DNA of 64,000 bases from contig NZ_JABFAP010000001.1 of assembly GCF_017168255.1 (NCBI RefSeq), forward strand, positions 1,039,242 through 1,103,241, written 5' to 3'. The notes under the pieces are model-generated. The model worked only from the letters and a program-made list of their open reading frames with translations, ran no database searches and had not been told where the DNA came from. Shown in pieces: positions 26,520 to 36,754 of this stretch. The position numbers and the translations under genes were made by a program. Position 1 is the stretch's first letter. Each line of letters opens with the position of its first letter. Source of the DNA: Agrococcus sp. KRD186 (GTDB lineage Bacteria > Actinomycetota > Actinomycetes > Actinomycetales > Microbacteriaceae).

Positions 26520-27434
26520 ATGACGTCAATCGCCTGGATCGGGCTCGGCAACATGGGCAGCCGCATGTCCTCCCACCTGGTCTCCGCCGGCCATGAGGTG
26601 AAGGGCTACGACGTCGTCGACGCCCTGCGAGCAGGCGCGTCGCAGCACGGCATCACGGCGGTGGACTCGATCGGCGAGGCGGTGGACGGCGCGGCGGTCG
26701 TCATCCTGAGCCTCCCCAAGGGCGAGCACGTGCGCTCGGTGCTCGCCGACGCCGACGGGGTCTTCGACCACGCCGCCCCGAACACGCTCATCCTCGACAC
26801 CTCGACGGTCGACCTCGACACCTCGCGCTGGTGCCACGACGAGGCCGACGCGCGCGGCTTCCGCTTCGTCGACTCCCCGGTCTCGGGCGGCACGCAGGGC
26901 GCCGAGGCCGGCACGCTCGCCTTCATGCTCGGCGGCAGCGACGCCGACGTGGCAGACGCCAAGGCGATCGTCACGCCCATGGCGGGCAACGTGCTCGCGG
27001 TCGGCGAGGCCACGCACGGCATCGCGGCGAAGCTCGTGAACAACATGATGCTCGGCGTCTCGATCCTCGCGATGTCCGAGGGCTCGCAGCTCGCCCACCA
27101 GCTCGGACTCGACCCGAAGGCGTTCTTCGACGTCGCCCGCGTCTCCTCCGGCGACTCGTGGGCGGTGCGCACCTGGTACCCGGTGCCGGGCGTGGTGCCG
27201 GGCGCAGCCGCCAACCAGAACTTCGACGCCTCCTTCTCAGCGATGCTCGCCCACAAGGACGTCACCCTTGCCGTCGCGGGTGCCGAGGCGGCCGGCGTGC
27301 ACGTGCCCGCGGCGACGCTCATCCGCGACCAGCTGCAGCGACTGCTCGACGACGGCTTCGGCGGCAAGGACTGCACGCTCGTGGTGCGCGAGGCGAGCCC
27401 TGACGGCTCGGTCGAGGGCTGGAACGGCAGCTGA
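26520..27434 (+). CDS. mmsB: 3-hydroxyisobutyrate dehydrogenase family protein
   Basis: A 304-residue NAD(P)-dependent beta-hydroxyacid dehydrogenase. The Rossmann motif is WIGLGNMGSRM at the N-terminus, the substrate-binding motif DSPVSGGTQGAEAGTLAFM near residue 120, and the catalytic lysine is in GIAAKLVNNMML. In valine breakdown the enzyme oxidises 3-hydroxyisobutyrate to methylmalonate semialdehyde; tartronate semialdehyde reductases look alike, so the exact substrate is open. GGAAGGA precedes the ATG. Its stop overlaps the next gene's start (TGATG), so the two dehydrogenases are co-translated. Confidence 0.85.
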   Translation: MTSIAWIGLGNMGSRMSSHLVSAGHEVKGYDVVDALRAGASQHGITAVDSIGEAVDGAAVVILSLPKGEHVRSVLADADGVFDHAAPNTLILDTSTVDLDTSRWCHDEADARGFRFVDSPVSGGTQGAEAGTLAFMLGGSDADVADAKAIVTPMAGNVLAVGEATHGIAAKLVNNMMLGVSILAMSEGSQLAHQLGLDPKAFFDVARVSSGDSWAVRTWYPVPGVVPGAAANQNFDASFSAMLAHKDVTLAVAGAEAAGVHVPAATLIRDQLQRLLDDGFGGKDCTLVVREASPDGSVEGWNGS

Positions 27435-28555
27435 TGCGCATCCGCGGCGCCGTGCTGCGCGCGATCGGCGCCGAGCGCCCCTTCGCGCAGTCGCAGCCGC
27501 TCGAGCTGGTCGAGCTCGAGCTCGACGACCCCGGCCCCGGTGAGCTGCTGATCCGCATCGAGGCCGCCGGCCTGTGCCACAGCGACCTCTCTGTGGTCGA
27601 CGGCGCACGCCCCCGCCCGGTGCCGATGCTGCTGGGCCACGAGGCCGCCGGCATCGTCGAGGCGCTCGGCGAGGGCGTCGACGACGTGGCGCTCGGCGAT
27701 CGCGTCGTGACGACGTTCCTGCCGCGCTGCGGCGAGTGTGCGGCGTGCGCCACCGACGGCCGGCTGCCCTGCGAGCGCGGCAGTGCCTCGAACGGCGCGG
27801 GCGAGCTGCTCGGCGGCGGGCGGCGCCTGCATGAGGTGGGCGACGTGGGCCGGGGAGCGGACGTGCACCATCATCTGGGCGTCTCCGCCTTCGCGACGCA
27901 CGCGGTGCTCGATCGCCGCTCGGTGGTGCCGGTCGGTGCCGACGTGCCGCCGCAGGTCGCGGCCGTGCTCGGCTGCGCGATGCTCACCGGCGGCGGCGCA
28001 GTCGTCAACGCCGGCAAGCCGGCCGAAGGCGACGACATCGTGATCGTCGGTCTCGGCGGCGTCGGCATGGCCGCACTGCTGGCGGCAGCGTCACTGGGGC
28101 TCGGCAGGGTCATCGGGGTGGATGCGGTGCCCGCCAAGCTCGACACGGCACGCGAGCTGGGCGCGCACCTCGCGCTCTCCCCCGACGAGGCGCTCGATCG
28201 GGGACTGCGGGCACCCGTGGTGATCGAGGCCGCCGGCCACCCGAAGGCGTTCGAGACCGCCTTCGCCCTCACCGCGCCCGGCGGGACGACCGTGACCGTC
28301 GGCCTGCCGCATCCGGATGCCCGGTCGTCGCTGTCGCCGCTGACGTTCACCGCCGAGGCGCGCACGGTGATCGGCTCCTACCTGGGTTCGGCCGTGCCCT
28401 CGCGCGACATCCCGCGCTACGAGCAGCTGTGGCGCGAGGGGCGGCTGCCGGCGGAGGCGCTCGTGACGAGCGAGATCGCGCTCGAGCAGCTCAACGAGGC
28501 GCTCGACACGCTCGCCGACGGCAAGGCGATCCGGCAGGTCGTGCGGTTCGGCTGA
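27434..28555 (+). CDS. Zinc-dependent alcohol dehydrogenase family protein
   Basis: A 373-residue medium-chain dehydrogenase/reductase. Catalytic zinc ligands are in AAGLCHSDL and LLGHEAAG; the structural zinc lobe is CGECAACATDGRLPC. The coenzyme motif VIVGLGGVGMAAL is near residue 203 and is followed by an acidic residue in VIGVDAV, suggesting NAD(H). It resembles class III-like/NDMA-type alcohol dehydrogenases. It is coupled to the upstream beta-hydroxyacid dehydrogenase, so both may act on one catabolic intermediate; the substrate is not known. Confidence 0.86.
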   Translation: MRIRGAVLRAIGAERPFAQSQPLELVELELDDPGPGELLIRIEAAGLCHSDLSVVDGARPRPVPMLLGHEAAGIVEALGEGVDDVALGDRVVTTFLPRCGECAACATDGRLPCERGSASNGAGELLGGGRRLHEVGDVGRGADVHHHLGVSAFATHAVLDRRSVVPVGADVPPQVAAVLGCAMLTGGGAVVNAGKPAEGDDIVIVGLGGVGMAALLAAASLGLGRVIGVDAVPAKLDTARELGAHLALSPDEALDRGLRAPVVIEAAGHPKAFETAFALTAPGGTTVTVGLPHPDARSSLSPLTFTAEARTVIGSYLGSAVPSRDIPRYEQLWREGRLPAEALVTSEIALEQLNEALDTLADGKAIRQVVRFG

Positions 28556-28558
28556 CGC

Positions 28559-28978
28559 TCACGGGAGCAGCTCGTCCGATCCTCCGTCACACTGCAGGTT
28601 CCATCCTCGGCTCGCCATCGCCGCGTCCAGATCGGCCGGCGGCACGGCAGCCACCTCGATCGAGGGGATGGATGAGCCGTAGCTGCACGTCGCGACGATG
28701 GCCCAGTCGTGGTAGCCGGCCGGCGGCGCGCCCTCGAACACGTCCTGCGCCTGCCCGACGCCCGTCGCGATCCGGGCGTCGATCATGCCGATCGTGCCCT
28801 CGCGCGCCAGCGCCAGTGCATCGCCCACGGTAACCCCTGAACCGGGCTCGATCGCTGCGAGCACGGCCGTGATCTCGGGCTCGGAGAGCGGCGCGGGCCC
28901 CGAGGCGCACCCCGTCAGCAGCAGCGCGGCACCCCCGACCAGCGCAGCCACGGTCGCGCGGGTCGACCTCGTCACCAT
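28559..28978 (-). CDS. Small secreted lipoprotein, unknown function
   Basis: A 139-residue protein with a clear lipoprotein signal: basic start MVTRSTR, hydrophobic core, lipobox L-L-T-G-C near residue 24. The mature part has two cysteines (VATCSYG and LQCDGG) that could form a disulfide outside the cell. No family recognised. It is convergent with the alcohol dehydrogenase gene, three bases apart, and follows the phosphodiesterase gene on the same strand after 56 bases. Confidence 0.75.
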   Translation of the reverse strand: MVTRSTRATVAALVGGAALLLTGCASGPAPLSEPEITAVLAAIEPGSGVTVGDALALAREGTIGMIDARIATGVGQAQDVFEGAPPAGYHDWAIVATCSYGSSIPSIEVAAVPPADLDAAMASRGWNLQCDGGSDELLP

Positions 28979-29034
28979 GGACGCCTCCTCCTGGGCGCCG
29001 TCGCCCCTCAGCCGCAGAGTAGCCGAGTTGCCGC

Positions 29035-30132
29035 TCACGCGAAGGCGCCGAAGCGGCGCAGCGGCACGCGCAGCTCGTCGGGCGTCAGCGAGCCGTGCTG
29101 ACCGATCATGCCGCGGGCCTTGTCGAGCTCGTCGACGTAGATCGCGCGCCGGCCGCGCGCAGCGACGAGCACGTCGCCCAGCCGCGGCGCGACCTCCGGG
29201 TGCAGCGGCCCCAGCCAGCCGGCGTCGACCACCTGCTGCCTGGTGGCGACCCACGCCGCATCGCCGAGCCATGCCTGCCACTCGTGCGCCAGCGCATCCG
29301 CCGTCGTGCCCTCGGCCTGCGCCTCGGCCGACAGATGCAGCTGCAGGCACCGCGGCTCCCCCGCCACGTGCGCAACGGCATCGAGCAGCCCCTGCGGCAC
29401 GATGAGGTGAGCGGATGCGTCGACGTCGACCATGCCGTGATCTGCGGTGACGATGAGGCCCGTCTGGTGCGGCAGCGCGTCGGCGAGCGCACGGATGTGG
29501 CCGTCGAGCTGCTCGAGGGCGTCGATCCAGCGGTCGCTCTGCCAGCCGTGCTCGTGGCCGATGCGGTCGAGCTCCGGCACGTAGAGGTAGACCAGCGCGC
29601 GCTCGCGGGCAGCCTCGGCAGCGATCGCGAAGCGGTCAGCCATCGAGCGGCCGCCCCGGTACTCAGCACCGCGCAGCACCGCGTGCGTGAAGCCGCTCTC
29701 GGCGTGCTTCGGCTCCGCGATCACGATCGACGGCTGCTGCTCGAAGAGGGTCGGCAGGCGCTGCCAGAGGGCCGGATCCATCGGCCCGCCCCAGTCGCGC
29801 AGCTGGTTACGCACCCCCACCCCGGGCACGAGCGCGTCGTAGCCGACGATGCCGTGCTCACCGGCCAGCGCGCCGGTCGTCAGGCTCGCCAGCGCCACCG
29901 CGGTGGTGGAGGGGAAGCCCGCGTCGAGCGATCCGCCCGGCGCCGTCGCGAGGGTGCGCGCGTGCCCGGCGCGCTGCCCGAGCTGGGCCGCGCCGAGGCC
30001 GTCGACCAGCAGCACGACGGCGGTCTGCACCGCCGGCAGCGAAAGGGCGTTGGGCTCGCCGCGCGTGGCGAGCGACGAGCTGCGCAGAACGTCGGCAAGG
30101 CTCCGGGATCCGGGCGCCCTGGTCGGTAGCAT
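29035..30132 (-). CDS. Alkaline phosphatase/nucleotide pyrophosphatase family protein
   Basis: A 365-residue member of the alkaline phosphatase superfamily (phosphodiesterase/NPP branch). Metal and nucleophile regions are [14 protein letters not shown] (Asp), [16 protein letters not shown] with the nucleophilic Thr, [17 protein letters not shown] (Asp/His) and [10 protein letters not shown] (Asp-His). There is no signal peptide, so it is probably cytoplasmic despite the family name. The substrate could be a nucleotide or a phosphodiester; unknown. Its start is only 11 bases from the divergent parC start, and this neighbour pair is conserved in actinobacteria. Confidence 0.85.
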   Translation of the reverse strand: MLPTRAPGSRSLADVLRSSSLATRGEPNALSLPAVQTAVVLLVDGLGAAQLGQRAGHARTLATAPGGSLDAGFPSTTAVALASLTTGALAGEHGIVGYDALVPGVGVRNQLRDWGGPMDPALWQRLPTLFEQQPSIVIAEPKHAESGFTHAVLRGAEYRGGRSMADRFAIAAEAARERALVYLYVPELDRIGHEHGWQSDRWIDALEQLDGHIRALADALPHQTGLIVTADHGMVDVDASAHLIVPQGLLDAVAHVAGEPRCLQLHLSAEAQAEGTTADALAHEWQAWLGDAAWVATRQQVVDAGWLGPLHPEVAPRLGDVLVAARGRRAIYVDELDKARGMIGQHGSLTPDELRVPLRRFGAFA

Positions 30133-30143
30133 TCCTTCAGCCT

Positions 30144-32609
30144 ATGACTGCCACACCTGCCCCTCCCGCATCCGGGAACGCCGAATCCGCCGAGCGCATC
30201 GACGACATCGACGTCGCTGCCGAGATGCAGGACTCCTTCCTCGAGTACGCGTACTCCGTCATCTACGCACGCGCCCTGCCGGACGCCCGCGACGGCCTCA
30301 AGCCCGTGCAGCGGCGCATCCTCTTCCAGATGTCCGAGATGGGGCTGCGCCCCGAGAAGAGCCACGTGAAGAGCGCGCGCGTGGTCGGCGACGTGATGGG
30401 CAAGCTGCACCCGCACGGCGACACCGCGATCTACGACGCGCTCGTGCGCCTCGCGCAGCCGTTCAGCCTGCGCCTGCCGCTGATCGACGGGCACGGCAAC
30501 TTCGGCTCGCTCGACGACGGCCCCGCCGCCGCCCGCTACACCGAGGCGCGCCTGGCCGCCGCGGGCCTGTCGCTCACGGAGGGCCTCGACGAGGACGTCG
30601 TCGACTTCGTGCCCAACTACGACAACTCGTACCAGCAGCCCGACGTGCTGCCGGCCTCCTACCCGAACCTGCTCGTCAACGGCGCGAGCGGCATCGCGGT
30701 GGGCATGGCGACGAACATGGCGCCCCACAACCTCGTCGAGGTCGTGCAGGCGGCCAAGCACCTGCTCGCGCACCCCGACGCATCCGTCACCGACCTCATG
30801 CGGCACGTGCCCGGCCCCGACCTGCCCGGCGGCGGCGTCATCGTCGGCCTCGACGGCATCAAGGATGCGTACGAGTCGGGCCGCGGCGCGTTCAAGACCC
30901 GCGCGCGCACCTCGATCGAGCGGCAGGGCCGCAAGACGCAGATCATCGTCACCGAGCTGCCCTACCAGGTGGGCCCGGAGCGCCTGATCGAGAAGATCAA
31001 GGACGGCGTGCAGTCGAAGAAGCTGCAGGGGCTCTCCGACGTGCAGGACTTCACCGACCGCAAGCACGGCCTGCGGCTCGTGATCGGCATCAAGACCGGC
31101 TTCGACCCCGAGGCGGTGCTGCAGCAGCTCTACCGCTTCACGCCGCTCGAGGACGGCTTCTCGATCAACAACGTCGCGCTCGTCGAGGGCAAGCCGGAGA
31201 CGCTCGGGCTGAAGCAGCTGCTGCGGGTCTACATCGACCACCGCGTCTCGGTGGTGCGCCGCCGCAGCGAGTTCCGGCTGGCGAAGAAGCGCGACCGGCT
31301 GCACCTGGTCGAGGGCCTGCTGATCGCGATCCTCGACATCGACGAGGTCATCCAGGTCATCCGCTCCTCGGACGACTCGGAGCAGGCGCGCGGGCGGCTG
31401 CAGGGCATCTTCGACCTCTCGGAGGCGCAAGCCGAGTACATCCTCGAGCTGCGGCTGCGGCGGCTGACGAAGTTCAGCCGCATCGAGCTCGAGGCCGAGC
31501 GCGACGAGCTGAAGGCGCAGATAGCCGAGCTCGAGCGCATCCTCGGCTCGGTCGAGGCACTGCACACAGTGGTCTCCGACGAGCTCGACGAGGTCGCCGA
31601 GCGCTTCGGCACGCCGCGCCGCACGCTGCTCACGAACGGCAACGGCCAGCCGACCACCGGCCGCGCCTCGGCCGCCAAGCTCGCCGCGAGCCTCGAGATC
31701 GCGGATGCGCCCACGCGCGTGCTGCTGTCGGCCACCGGCCGCGTCGTGCGCGTCGACGGCGACGAGCCCATCCCCGTGCCCTCGCGGCGCAGCCGCCACG
31801 ACGCCATCCGCTCGGTCGTCGGCACCACCACCCGCGGCGCCTTCGGCATCGTCACCTCGTCGGGGGCCGTGCTGCGCCTGACGCCGGCCGACCTGCCCAG
31901 CGTGCCTCCCGCATCCGTCGGCCTCACAGCCGGCATCAAGGTGCGCGAGCTCGGCGCCTTCGAGCGCGGCGAGGAGCCGGTCGCGCTCATCGATCTGACG
32001 AGCCCTGCCCAGGGCGACGCCGTGCCATGGCTCGTCGCCACCGCGACGGGCAGCGTGAAGCGAGTCAAGCCCACCGAGCTGCGCGATCGCGACCGCGAGA
32101 GCATCATCTCGCTCAAGGACGGCGACCGGGTGGTCGGCATCGCGCCCGCCCCGGACGACGCCTGGATCGTGCTCGTCACGAGCGACGCGCAGCTGCTGCG
32201 CTTCCCCGCCGCGCAGGTGAACCCGCAGGGCGCGGGCGCCGCCGGCATGAAGGGCATCGGACTCAAGGCGGATGCGTCGGTGACGTTCGCGGGCGTCGTC
32301 GACGAGGGTGCCCAGGTCGTCACCGTCACCGCGGCGGCCGAGACGCTCGCCGGGCTCGACGAGCCGCGGGTCAAGGTCTCCGACCTCGCGGAGTTCCCGC
32401 CCAAGGGCCGCGGCACCGGCGGCGTGCAGGCGCACCGGCTGCTGAAGGGCGAGCTCGGGCTCTCGCTGGCGTGGGTCGGTCCCTCGCCGATGGCGGTCGG
32501 CGCCGATGGCTCGCAGCGCCAGCTGCCGCCCGGCGGCGCGGCGCGCGCCGGCTCCGGGGTCGCGATCGACGGCACGATCGGCGCGGTGGGCTCGCAGCTC
32601 GGCGCCTGA
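30144..32609 (+). CDS. parC: DNA topoisomerase IV subunit A (second GyrA-type subunit)
   Basis: An 821-residue type IIA topoisomerase A subunit. It has the DNA-cleavage winged helix with [19 protein letters not shown] and the catalytic tyrosine Tyr132 in RYTEARL, the tower and coiled-coil region (about 340-470), and the six-bladed C-terminal DNA-wrapping domain (about 500-800). The GyrA-box of true gyrases (QRRGGKG type) is not evident, and the gene neighbours sigA and parE rather than gyrB/dnaA, so ParC is preferred over GyrA. With ParE it would decatenate daughter chromosomes. It is convergent with parE, stops 13 bases apart. Confidence 0.88.
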   Translation: MTATPAPPASGNAESAERIDDIDVAAEMQDSFLEYAYSVIYARALPDARDGLKPVQRRILFQMSEMGLRPEKSHVKSARVVGDVMGKLHPHGDTAIYDALVRLAQPFSLRLPLIDGHGNFGSLDDGPAAARYTEARLAAAGLSLTEGLDEDVVDFVPNYDNSYQQPDVLPASYPNLLVNGASGIAVGMATNMAPHNLVEVVQAAKHLLAHPDASVTDLMRHVPGPDLPGGGVIVGLDGIKDAYESGRGAFKTRARTSIERQGRKTQIIVTELPYQVGPERLIEKIKDGVQSKKLQGLSDVQDFTDRKHGLRLVIGIKTGFDPEAVLQQLYRFTPLEDGFSINNVALVEGKPETLGLKQLLRVYIDHRVSVVRRRSEFRLAKKRDRLHLVEGLLIAILDIDEVIQVIRSSDDSEQARGRLQGIFDLSEAQAEYILELRLRRLTKFSRIELEAERDELKAQIAELERILGSVEALHTVVSDELDEVAERFGTPRRTLLTNGNGQPTTGRASAAKLAASLEIADAPTRVLLSATGRVVRVDGDEPIPVPSRRSRHDAIRSVVGTTTRGAFGIVTSSGAVLRLTPADLPSVPPASVGLTAGIKVRELGAFERGEEPVALIDLTSPAQGDAVPWLVATATGSVKRVKPTELRDRDRESIISLKDGDRVVGIAPAPDDAWIVLVTSDAQLLRFPAAQVNPQGAGAAGMKGIGLKADASVTFAGVVDEGAQVVTVTAAAETLAGLDEPRVKVSDLAEFPPKGRGTGGVQAHRLLKGELGLSLAWVGPSPMAVGADGSQRQLPPGGAARAGSGVAIDGTIGAVGSQLGA

Positions 32610-32622
32610 CGCCGCGCGGCGC

Positions 32623-34716
32623 TCAGGCGTCGATGCGCTCGCGGTCGACCTGGTTGGAGACGATGAGCTCGCGGCGCGGGGCGACCTCGTTGCCCATCAG
32701 CAGCTCGAAGATCTCGGTCGCCTTCTCGGCATCGCTGATCGTCACGCGCCGCAGCGTGCGCCGCGAGCGATCCATGGTCGTCTCCGCCAGCTGATCGGCA
32801 TCCATCTCGCCCAAGCCCTTGTAGCGCTGCGGCGGCTCGTGCCACGACTTGCCGGCCTTCTTCAACTTCGCCAGCACGCGGTGCAGCTCGGCATCGGAGT
32901 AGGTGTACACCGCCTCGTCGGGCTTGCCGCGGTGCTTGACGAGCACGCGGTGCAGCGGCGGCACGGCCGCGAACACGCGCCCCTCCTCGATCAGGGGACG
33001 CATGTAGCGATGGATGAGCGTGAGCAGCAGGGTGCGGATGTGTGCGCCGTCGACATCGGCGTCGGAGAGCATGATCACCTTGCCGTAGCGCGCGGCGGAG
33101 AGGTCGAACGAGCGGCCGGAGCCGGCGCCGATCGACTGGATGATCGCCGCGCACTCGGCGTTGCCGAGCATGTCGCCGACCGAGGCCTTCTGCACGTTCA
33201 GGATCTTGCCGCGGATGGGCAGGATCGCCTGGAACTCGCTGTCGCGCGCGGGCTTGGCGGTGCCGAGCGCGCTGTCGCCCTCGACGATGAACAGCTCGGT
33301 CTGCGCGACGTCGCTCGAGCGGCAGTCGACGAGCTTCACCGGCAGCGACGACGACTCGAGCGCGCTCTTGCGTCGCGCGGTCTCCTTGAGCGAGCGCGCC
33401 GACAGGCGCGCCTTCATCTCGCTCACGACCTTCTCGAGCAGCTGCCCGGCCTGCGCCTTCTCGTCCCGCTTGGACGACTTCAGGATGGCGCCCAGCTCGC
33501 GCTGCACGACCTGGGCGACGATCTGGCGCACGGCGGGCGTGCCGAGCACCTCCTTCGTCTGGCCCTCGAACTGCGGCTCCGGCAGGCGCACGGTGACGAC
33601 GGCGGTGAGGCCCGCGAGGGCGTCATCCTTCTCGACCTTGTCGTTGCCGGCCTTCAGCTTGCGCGCGTTCGCGGCCACCTGGTCGCGGATCAGCTTCAGC
33701 AGCGACTGCTCGAAGCCGGCCAGGTGGGAGCCGCCCTTCGGCGTGGCGATGATGTTGACGAAGGTCTGCACGTGCGTGTCGTAGCCGGTGCCCCAGCGCA
33801 GCGCGATGTCGACCTCGCACGTGCGGTCGACCTCGCGGGTGACCATGTGGCCGGTCTCCTCGTCGAGGACGGGGATGGTCTCCTGGAAGTCGCCCTCGCC
33901 CGTCAGCCGCCAGGTCGCCGTCAGCGCCGGATCGGGCGCCAGGTACTCGGCGAACTCGGTGATGCCGCCGTCGTACCGGAAGTCGTGCACGAGGCGCTCG
34001 TCACCGCGCTCGTCGATGATCTGGATGCCGAGCCCCGGCACCAGGAAGGCCGTCTGCCGGGCACGGCGGGCGAGCTCGTCGGCGAGGAAGTCCGCGCCCT
34101 TGGTGAACACCTGCGGATCGGCCCAATAGCGCACGCGGGTGCCGGTGACGCCCTTCTTGACCTTGCCCACCTTGCGCAGCCTGGACGCATCCGTGAACGG
34201 CACGAAGGTCGCCTCGGGCGAGGGCTCCCCCTGGTCGAGGAACTCGCCGGGCTCACCGCGGTGGAACGACATCGCCCAGGTCGCGCCGTCGCGGTCGACC
34301 TCGACGTCGAGGCGCGCCGAGAGCGCGTTGACGACGGAGGCGCCGACGCCGTGCAGACCGCCGGAGGACTTGTATGCGCCGCCGCCGAACTTGCCGCCGG
34401 CGTGCAGCTTAGTGAAGATCACCTCGACGCCGGTCAGGCCCGTGCGGGGCTCGACGTCGATGGGCAGGCCGCGGGCGCGGTCGGCGACCTCGACGGAGCC
34501 GTCGGCGTGCAGCACCACCGAGATCTCGGTGCCGAAGCCGCCGAGCGCCTCGTCGACCGAGTTGTCGATGATCTCCCACAGGCAGTGCATGAGCCCGCGC
34601 GAGTCGGTCGAGCCGATGTACATGCCGGGCCGCTTGCGCACCGCCTCGAGGCCCTCGAGGACGGTCAGGTGCCGTGCCGAGTAGTCGGATGCCGCGCTTG
34701 CCAACCGATCCCCCAT
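32623..34716 (-). CDS. parE: DNA topoisomerase IV subunit B (second GyrB-type subunit)
   Basis: A 697-residue ATPase subunit. The GHKL ATP site is seen in EIIDNSVDEALGGFG and GGLHGVGASVVNAL, the transducer lysine region in TPKGGSHLAGFEQS, and the TOPRIM metal site in FIVEGDSALGTAK and MLSDADVDGAHIRTLLL, with PIRGKILNV before it. The start at ATG 34716 matches the family N-terminus (YSARHLTVLEGLEAVRKRPGMYIGS, seen in part). It works with the ParC subunit encoded convergently. ParE lies between parC and the sigma-factor region as in Streptomyces. Confidence 0.9.
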   Translation of the reverse strand: MGDRLASAASDYSARHLTVLEGLEAVRKRPGMYIGSTDSRGLMHCLWEIIDNSVDEALGGFGTEISVVLHADGSVEVADRARGLPIDVEPRTGLTGVEVIFTKLHAGGKFGGGAYKSSGGLHGVGASVVNALSARLDVEVDRDGATWAMSFHRGEPGEFLDQGEPSPEATFVPFTDASRLRKVGKVKKGVTGTRVRYWADPQVFTKGADFLADELARRARQTAFLVPGLGIQIIDERGDERLVHDFRYDGGITEFAEYLAPDPALTATWRLTGEGDFQETIPVLDEETGHMVTREVDRTCEVDIALRWGTGYDTHVQTFVNIIATPKGGSHLAGFEQSLLKLIRDQVAANARKLKAGNDKVEKDDALAGLTAVVTVRLPEPQFEGQTKEVLGTPAVRQIVAQVVQRELGAILKSSKRDEKAQAGQLLEKVVSEMKARLSARSLKETARRKSALESSSLPVKLVDCRSSDVAQTELFIVEGDSALGTAKPARDSEFQAILPIRGKILNVQKASVGDMLGNAECAAIIQSIGAGSGRSFDLSAARYGKVIMLSDADVDGAHIRTLLLTLIHRYMRPLIEEGRVFAAVPPLHRVLVKHRGKPDEAVYTYSDAELHRVLAKLKKAGKSWHEPPQRYKGLGEMDADQLAETTMDRSRRTLRRVTISDAEKATEIFELLMGNEVAPRRELIVSNQVDRERIDA

Positions 34717-34945
34717 CCTGTCTTGCCGGTCACGCCCGATGGCCGTGACGCGCCCGGGATGCACGGGCGGGAAGCACCGTGTCGCTGCGAGCGCGCCTGC
34801 CAGCCTATGGCCGCCGAGACCCGCGCCGGCGCAGGCCACGCGGCGCGCTGCAGGGTTGCGCCGCTGGCGAACCGCCCGCGAATTGGCGGCGAACTGCCGG
34901 GTGGGCATGCGACGATGGTGCCTAGGACGAAGCAAGGAGGGCACC

Positions 34946-35167
34946 GTGAACGACACCCAGACCACGACGCTCGAGGTCGACGACGCGAGCGCGCCGCTGA
35001 ACGGGCTCGACCGCTGCGACAGCTGCGGCGCCCAGGCGTACATCCGCGCGACCATGGAGAGCGGCACGCTGCTCTTCTGCGCCCACCACGCCGCGAAGCA
35101 CCGTGAAGCCCTCCAGCCGCTCGCGAAGGTGTGGCACGACGAGTCGGAGAAGCTCAACGAGCGCTGA
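34946..35167 (+). CDS. DUF7455-type small zinc-finger-like protein
   Basis: A 73-residue protein of a small actinobacterial family (DUF7455) with CDSCG near residue 24 and FCAHH near residue 44, a CxxC/CxxH set that may bind zinc. The function is unknown. The GTG start at 34946 is fixed by AAGGAGG. Its place between parE and the sigma-factor region is conserved in actinobacteria. A strong terminator follows. Confidence 0.83.
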   Translation: MNDTQTTTLEVDDASAPLNGLDRCDSCGAQAYIRATMESGTLLFCAHHAAKHREALQPLAKVWHDESEKLNER

Positions 35168-35183
35168 CCCGAGCACGACCGGC

Positions 35184-35215
35184 AAGCGGCCCGCCCCTCG
35201 AGGGGCGGGCCGCTT
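35184..35215. terminator. Terminator between DUF7455 gene and amino acid transporter operon
   Basis: A perfect 15-bp stem (AAGCGGCCCGCCCCT with its complement, two-base nominal loop) starts 16 bases after the DUF7455 stop and may serve both convergent units. Confidence 0.8.
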
Positions 35216-35276
35216 CTTCGTCGCCCGGCCACCCGCGCGAGCGCTCGCGCCCAGCCCCGTCGCCGAGCTCGCGGAC

Positions 35277-36074
35277 TCAGTGCCCGAAGGGGCCCCGGAG
35301 TCGCTGCAGGAAGCGCTTCGTGCGCTCCTTCTGCGGGTCGCCGAAGACCCGCTCCGGCGCGCCGCGCTCGACCACCACGCCCTCGTCGAAGAACGAGACC
35401 TGGTCGGCGACCTCGCGCGCGAAGCCCAGCTCGTGGGTGACGACCGCCATCGTCCAGCCCTCCTGCGCGAGCTCGGTCATGACTGCGAGCACCTCGCCGA
35501 CCAGCTCCGGGTCGAGCGACGAGGTGGGCTCGTCGAACAGCAGCATGCTGGGCGCGAGCGCGAGCGCTCGCACGATGCCGACCCGCTGCTGCTGGCCGCC
35601 GGAGAGCGACGAGGGGAACGCATCCGCCTTCTCCCGCAGGCCGACGCGCTCGAGCAGCGCCAGCGCATCCGTCATCACCTCGTCGCGGGAACGGCGCTGC
35701 ACGCGCAGCGGACCGATGGTGACGTTGCCGAGCACGCTCAGGTGCGGGAAGAGCTGGTGCTGCTGGAAGACCATGGCGGATGCGCGGTGCAGCGCCGCGC
35801 GCTCGGCGCGCGTGCGCGAGCTCGAGAAGTCGATCGCGAGCTCGCCGATCTCGAGCGTGCCGGCCTCCGGCGACTCGAGGCCGTTGAGCGAGCGCAGCAC
35901 GGTGGTCTTGCCGGAGCCCGAGGGGCCGATGAGCGCGTGCACGGAGCCGGGCGCGATGTCGAGATCGACGCCGCGCAGCACATGGTTGTCCCCGAAGGAC
36001 TTGTGCAGGCCACGGGCGCGCAGCAGCAGCCCGGAGCCAAGGTCGGATGGCGGGGGTGCGATCTCAGACGGCAT
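35277..36074 (-). CDS. Polar amino acid ABC transporter, ATP-binding protein
   Basis: A 265-residue ABC ATPase: Walker [11 protein letters not shown]-loop [12 protein letters not shown], signature [15 protein letters not shown], Walker [13 protein letters not shown], and switch [10 protein letters not shown]. It is the last gene of a three-gene importer (binding protein, permease, ATPase) and overlaps the permease end by 11 bases. The start ATG 36074 is chosen because it precedes the family sequence; an upstream Met would need 14 arginine-rich residues. Relatives carry cystine, glutamine or other polar amino acids. Confidence 0.88.
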   Translation of the reverse strand: MPSEIAPPPSDLGSGLLLRARGLHKSFGDNHVLRGVDLDIAPGSVHALIGPSGSGKTTVLRSLNGLESPEAGTLEIGELAIDFSSSRTRAERAALHRASAMVFQQHQLFPHLSVLGNVTIGPLRVQRRSRDEVMTDALALLERVGLREKADAFPSSLSGGQQQRVGIVRALALAPSMLLFDEPTSSLDPELVGEVLAVMTELAQEGWTMAVVTHELGFAREVADQVSFFDEGVVVERGAPERVFGDPQKERTKRFLQRLRGPFGH

Positions 36075-36720
36075 AGCGGTCGAGCCTCCTCTCGATGCTG
36101 TCCTGCCCGAGCGCAAGCACGAAGCAGATGACCCAGTAGACGGCGGCCGCCACGAGGTAGACGGTGAGGAACTCGCCGCTCGGCGCGGCGATGCGCTGCG
36201 CGATGCGGAACAGCTCGGTCACCAGGATGACGGAGGTGAGCGAGGTGTCCTTCACGAGCGAGATGAACGTGTTCGACAGCGGCGGCACCGACACGCGCGC
36301 GGCCTGCGGCAGCACGATGCGCACGAGCGTCTGCCCGCGCGACATGCCGATCATCGCGCCTGCCTCCCACTGCCCCTTCGGGATGGAGAGGATGGCAGCC
36401 CGGATGATCTCGGCCGCGTAGCCGCCCACATTGAGCGAGAGCGCGATGATGGCGCTCGGCCAGGGGTCGAGGATGATGCCGATCTGCGGCATGCCGTAGA
36501 AGATCACGAACAGCTGCACGAGCATGGGTGTGCCGCGGATGATCGAGATGTAGACGCGGGCGATGCCGGAGAGCACCGCGCTGCCCGAGATGCGCATGAG
36601 CGCCATCCCGATCGCGATCAGCAGACCGAGCGCGAACGACGCGAGGGTGAGCGGGATGGTGCCCGTCAGTGCGCCGAGCGCGATCGGCCCGACCGAGTCG
36701 AGGATCAGCTGCCAGTTCAC
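36064..36720 (-). CDS. Polar amino acid ABC transporter permease
   Basis: A 218-residue HisMQ-family permease with about five membrane helices. The start region [20 protein letters not shown], the segment [21 protein letters not shown] and the coupling loop [22 protein letters not shown] (in parts) resemble cystine permeases of the TcyB/TcyL type. Only one permease gene is present, so it would act as a homodimer. It is 34 bases downstream of the binding-protein gene. Confidence 0.88.
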   Translation of the reverse strand: MNWQLILDSVGPIALGALTGTIPLTLASFALGLLIAIGMALMRISGSAVLSGIARVYISIIRGTPMLVQLFVIFYGMPQIGIILDPWPSAIIALSLNVGGYAAEIIRAAILSIPKGQWEAGAMIGMSRGQTLVRIVLPQAARVSVPPLSNTFISLVKDTSLTSVILVTELFRIAQRIAAPSGEFLTVYLVAAAVYWVICFVLALGQDSIERRLDRYAV

Positions 36721-36754
36721 GGCGCGAGCCTACGCGGCCTCGACGTGCCGCCCG

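Noticed and set aside
29880..32435. A minus-strand open frame of about 850 codons across parC
   Set aside because: Composition of a shadow frame; the plus-strand frame has all topoisomerase motifs.
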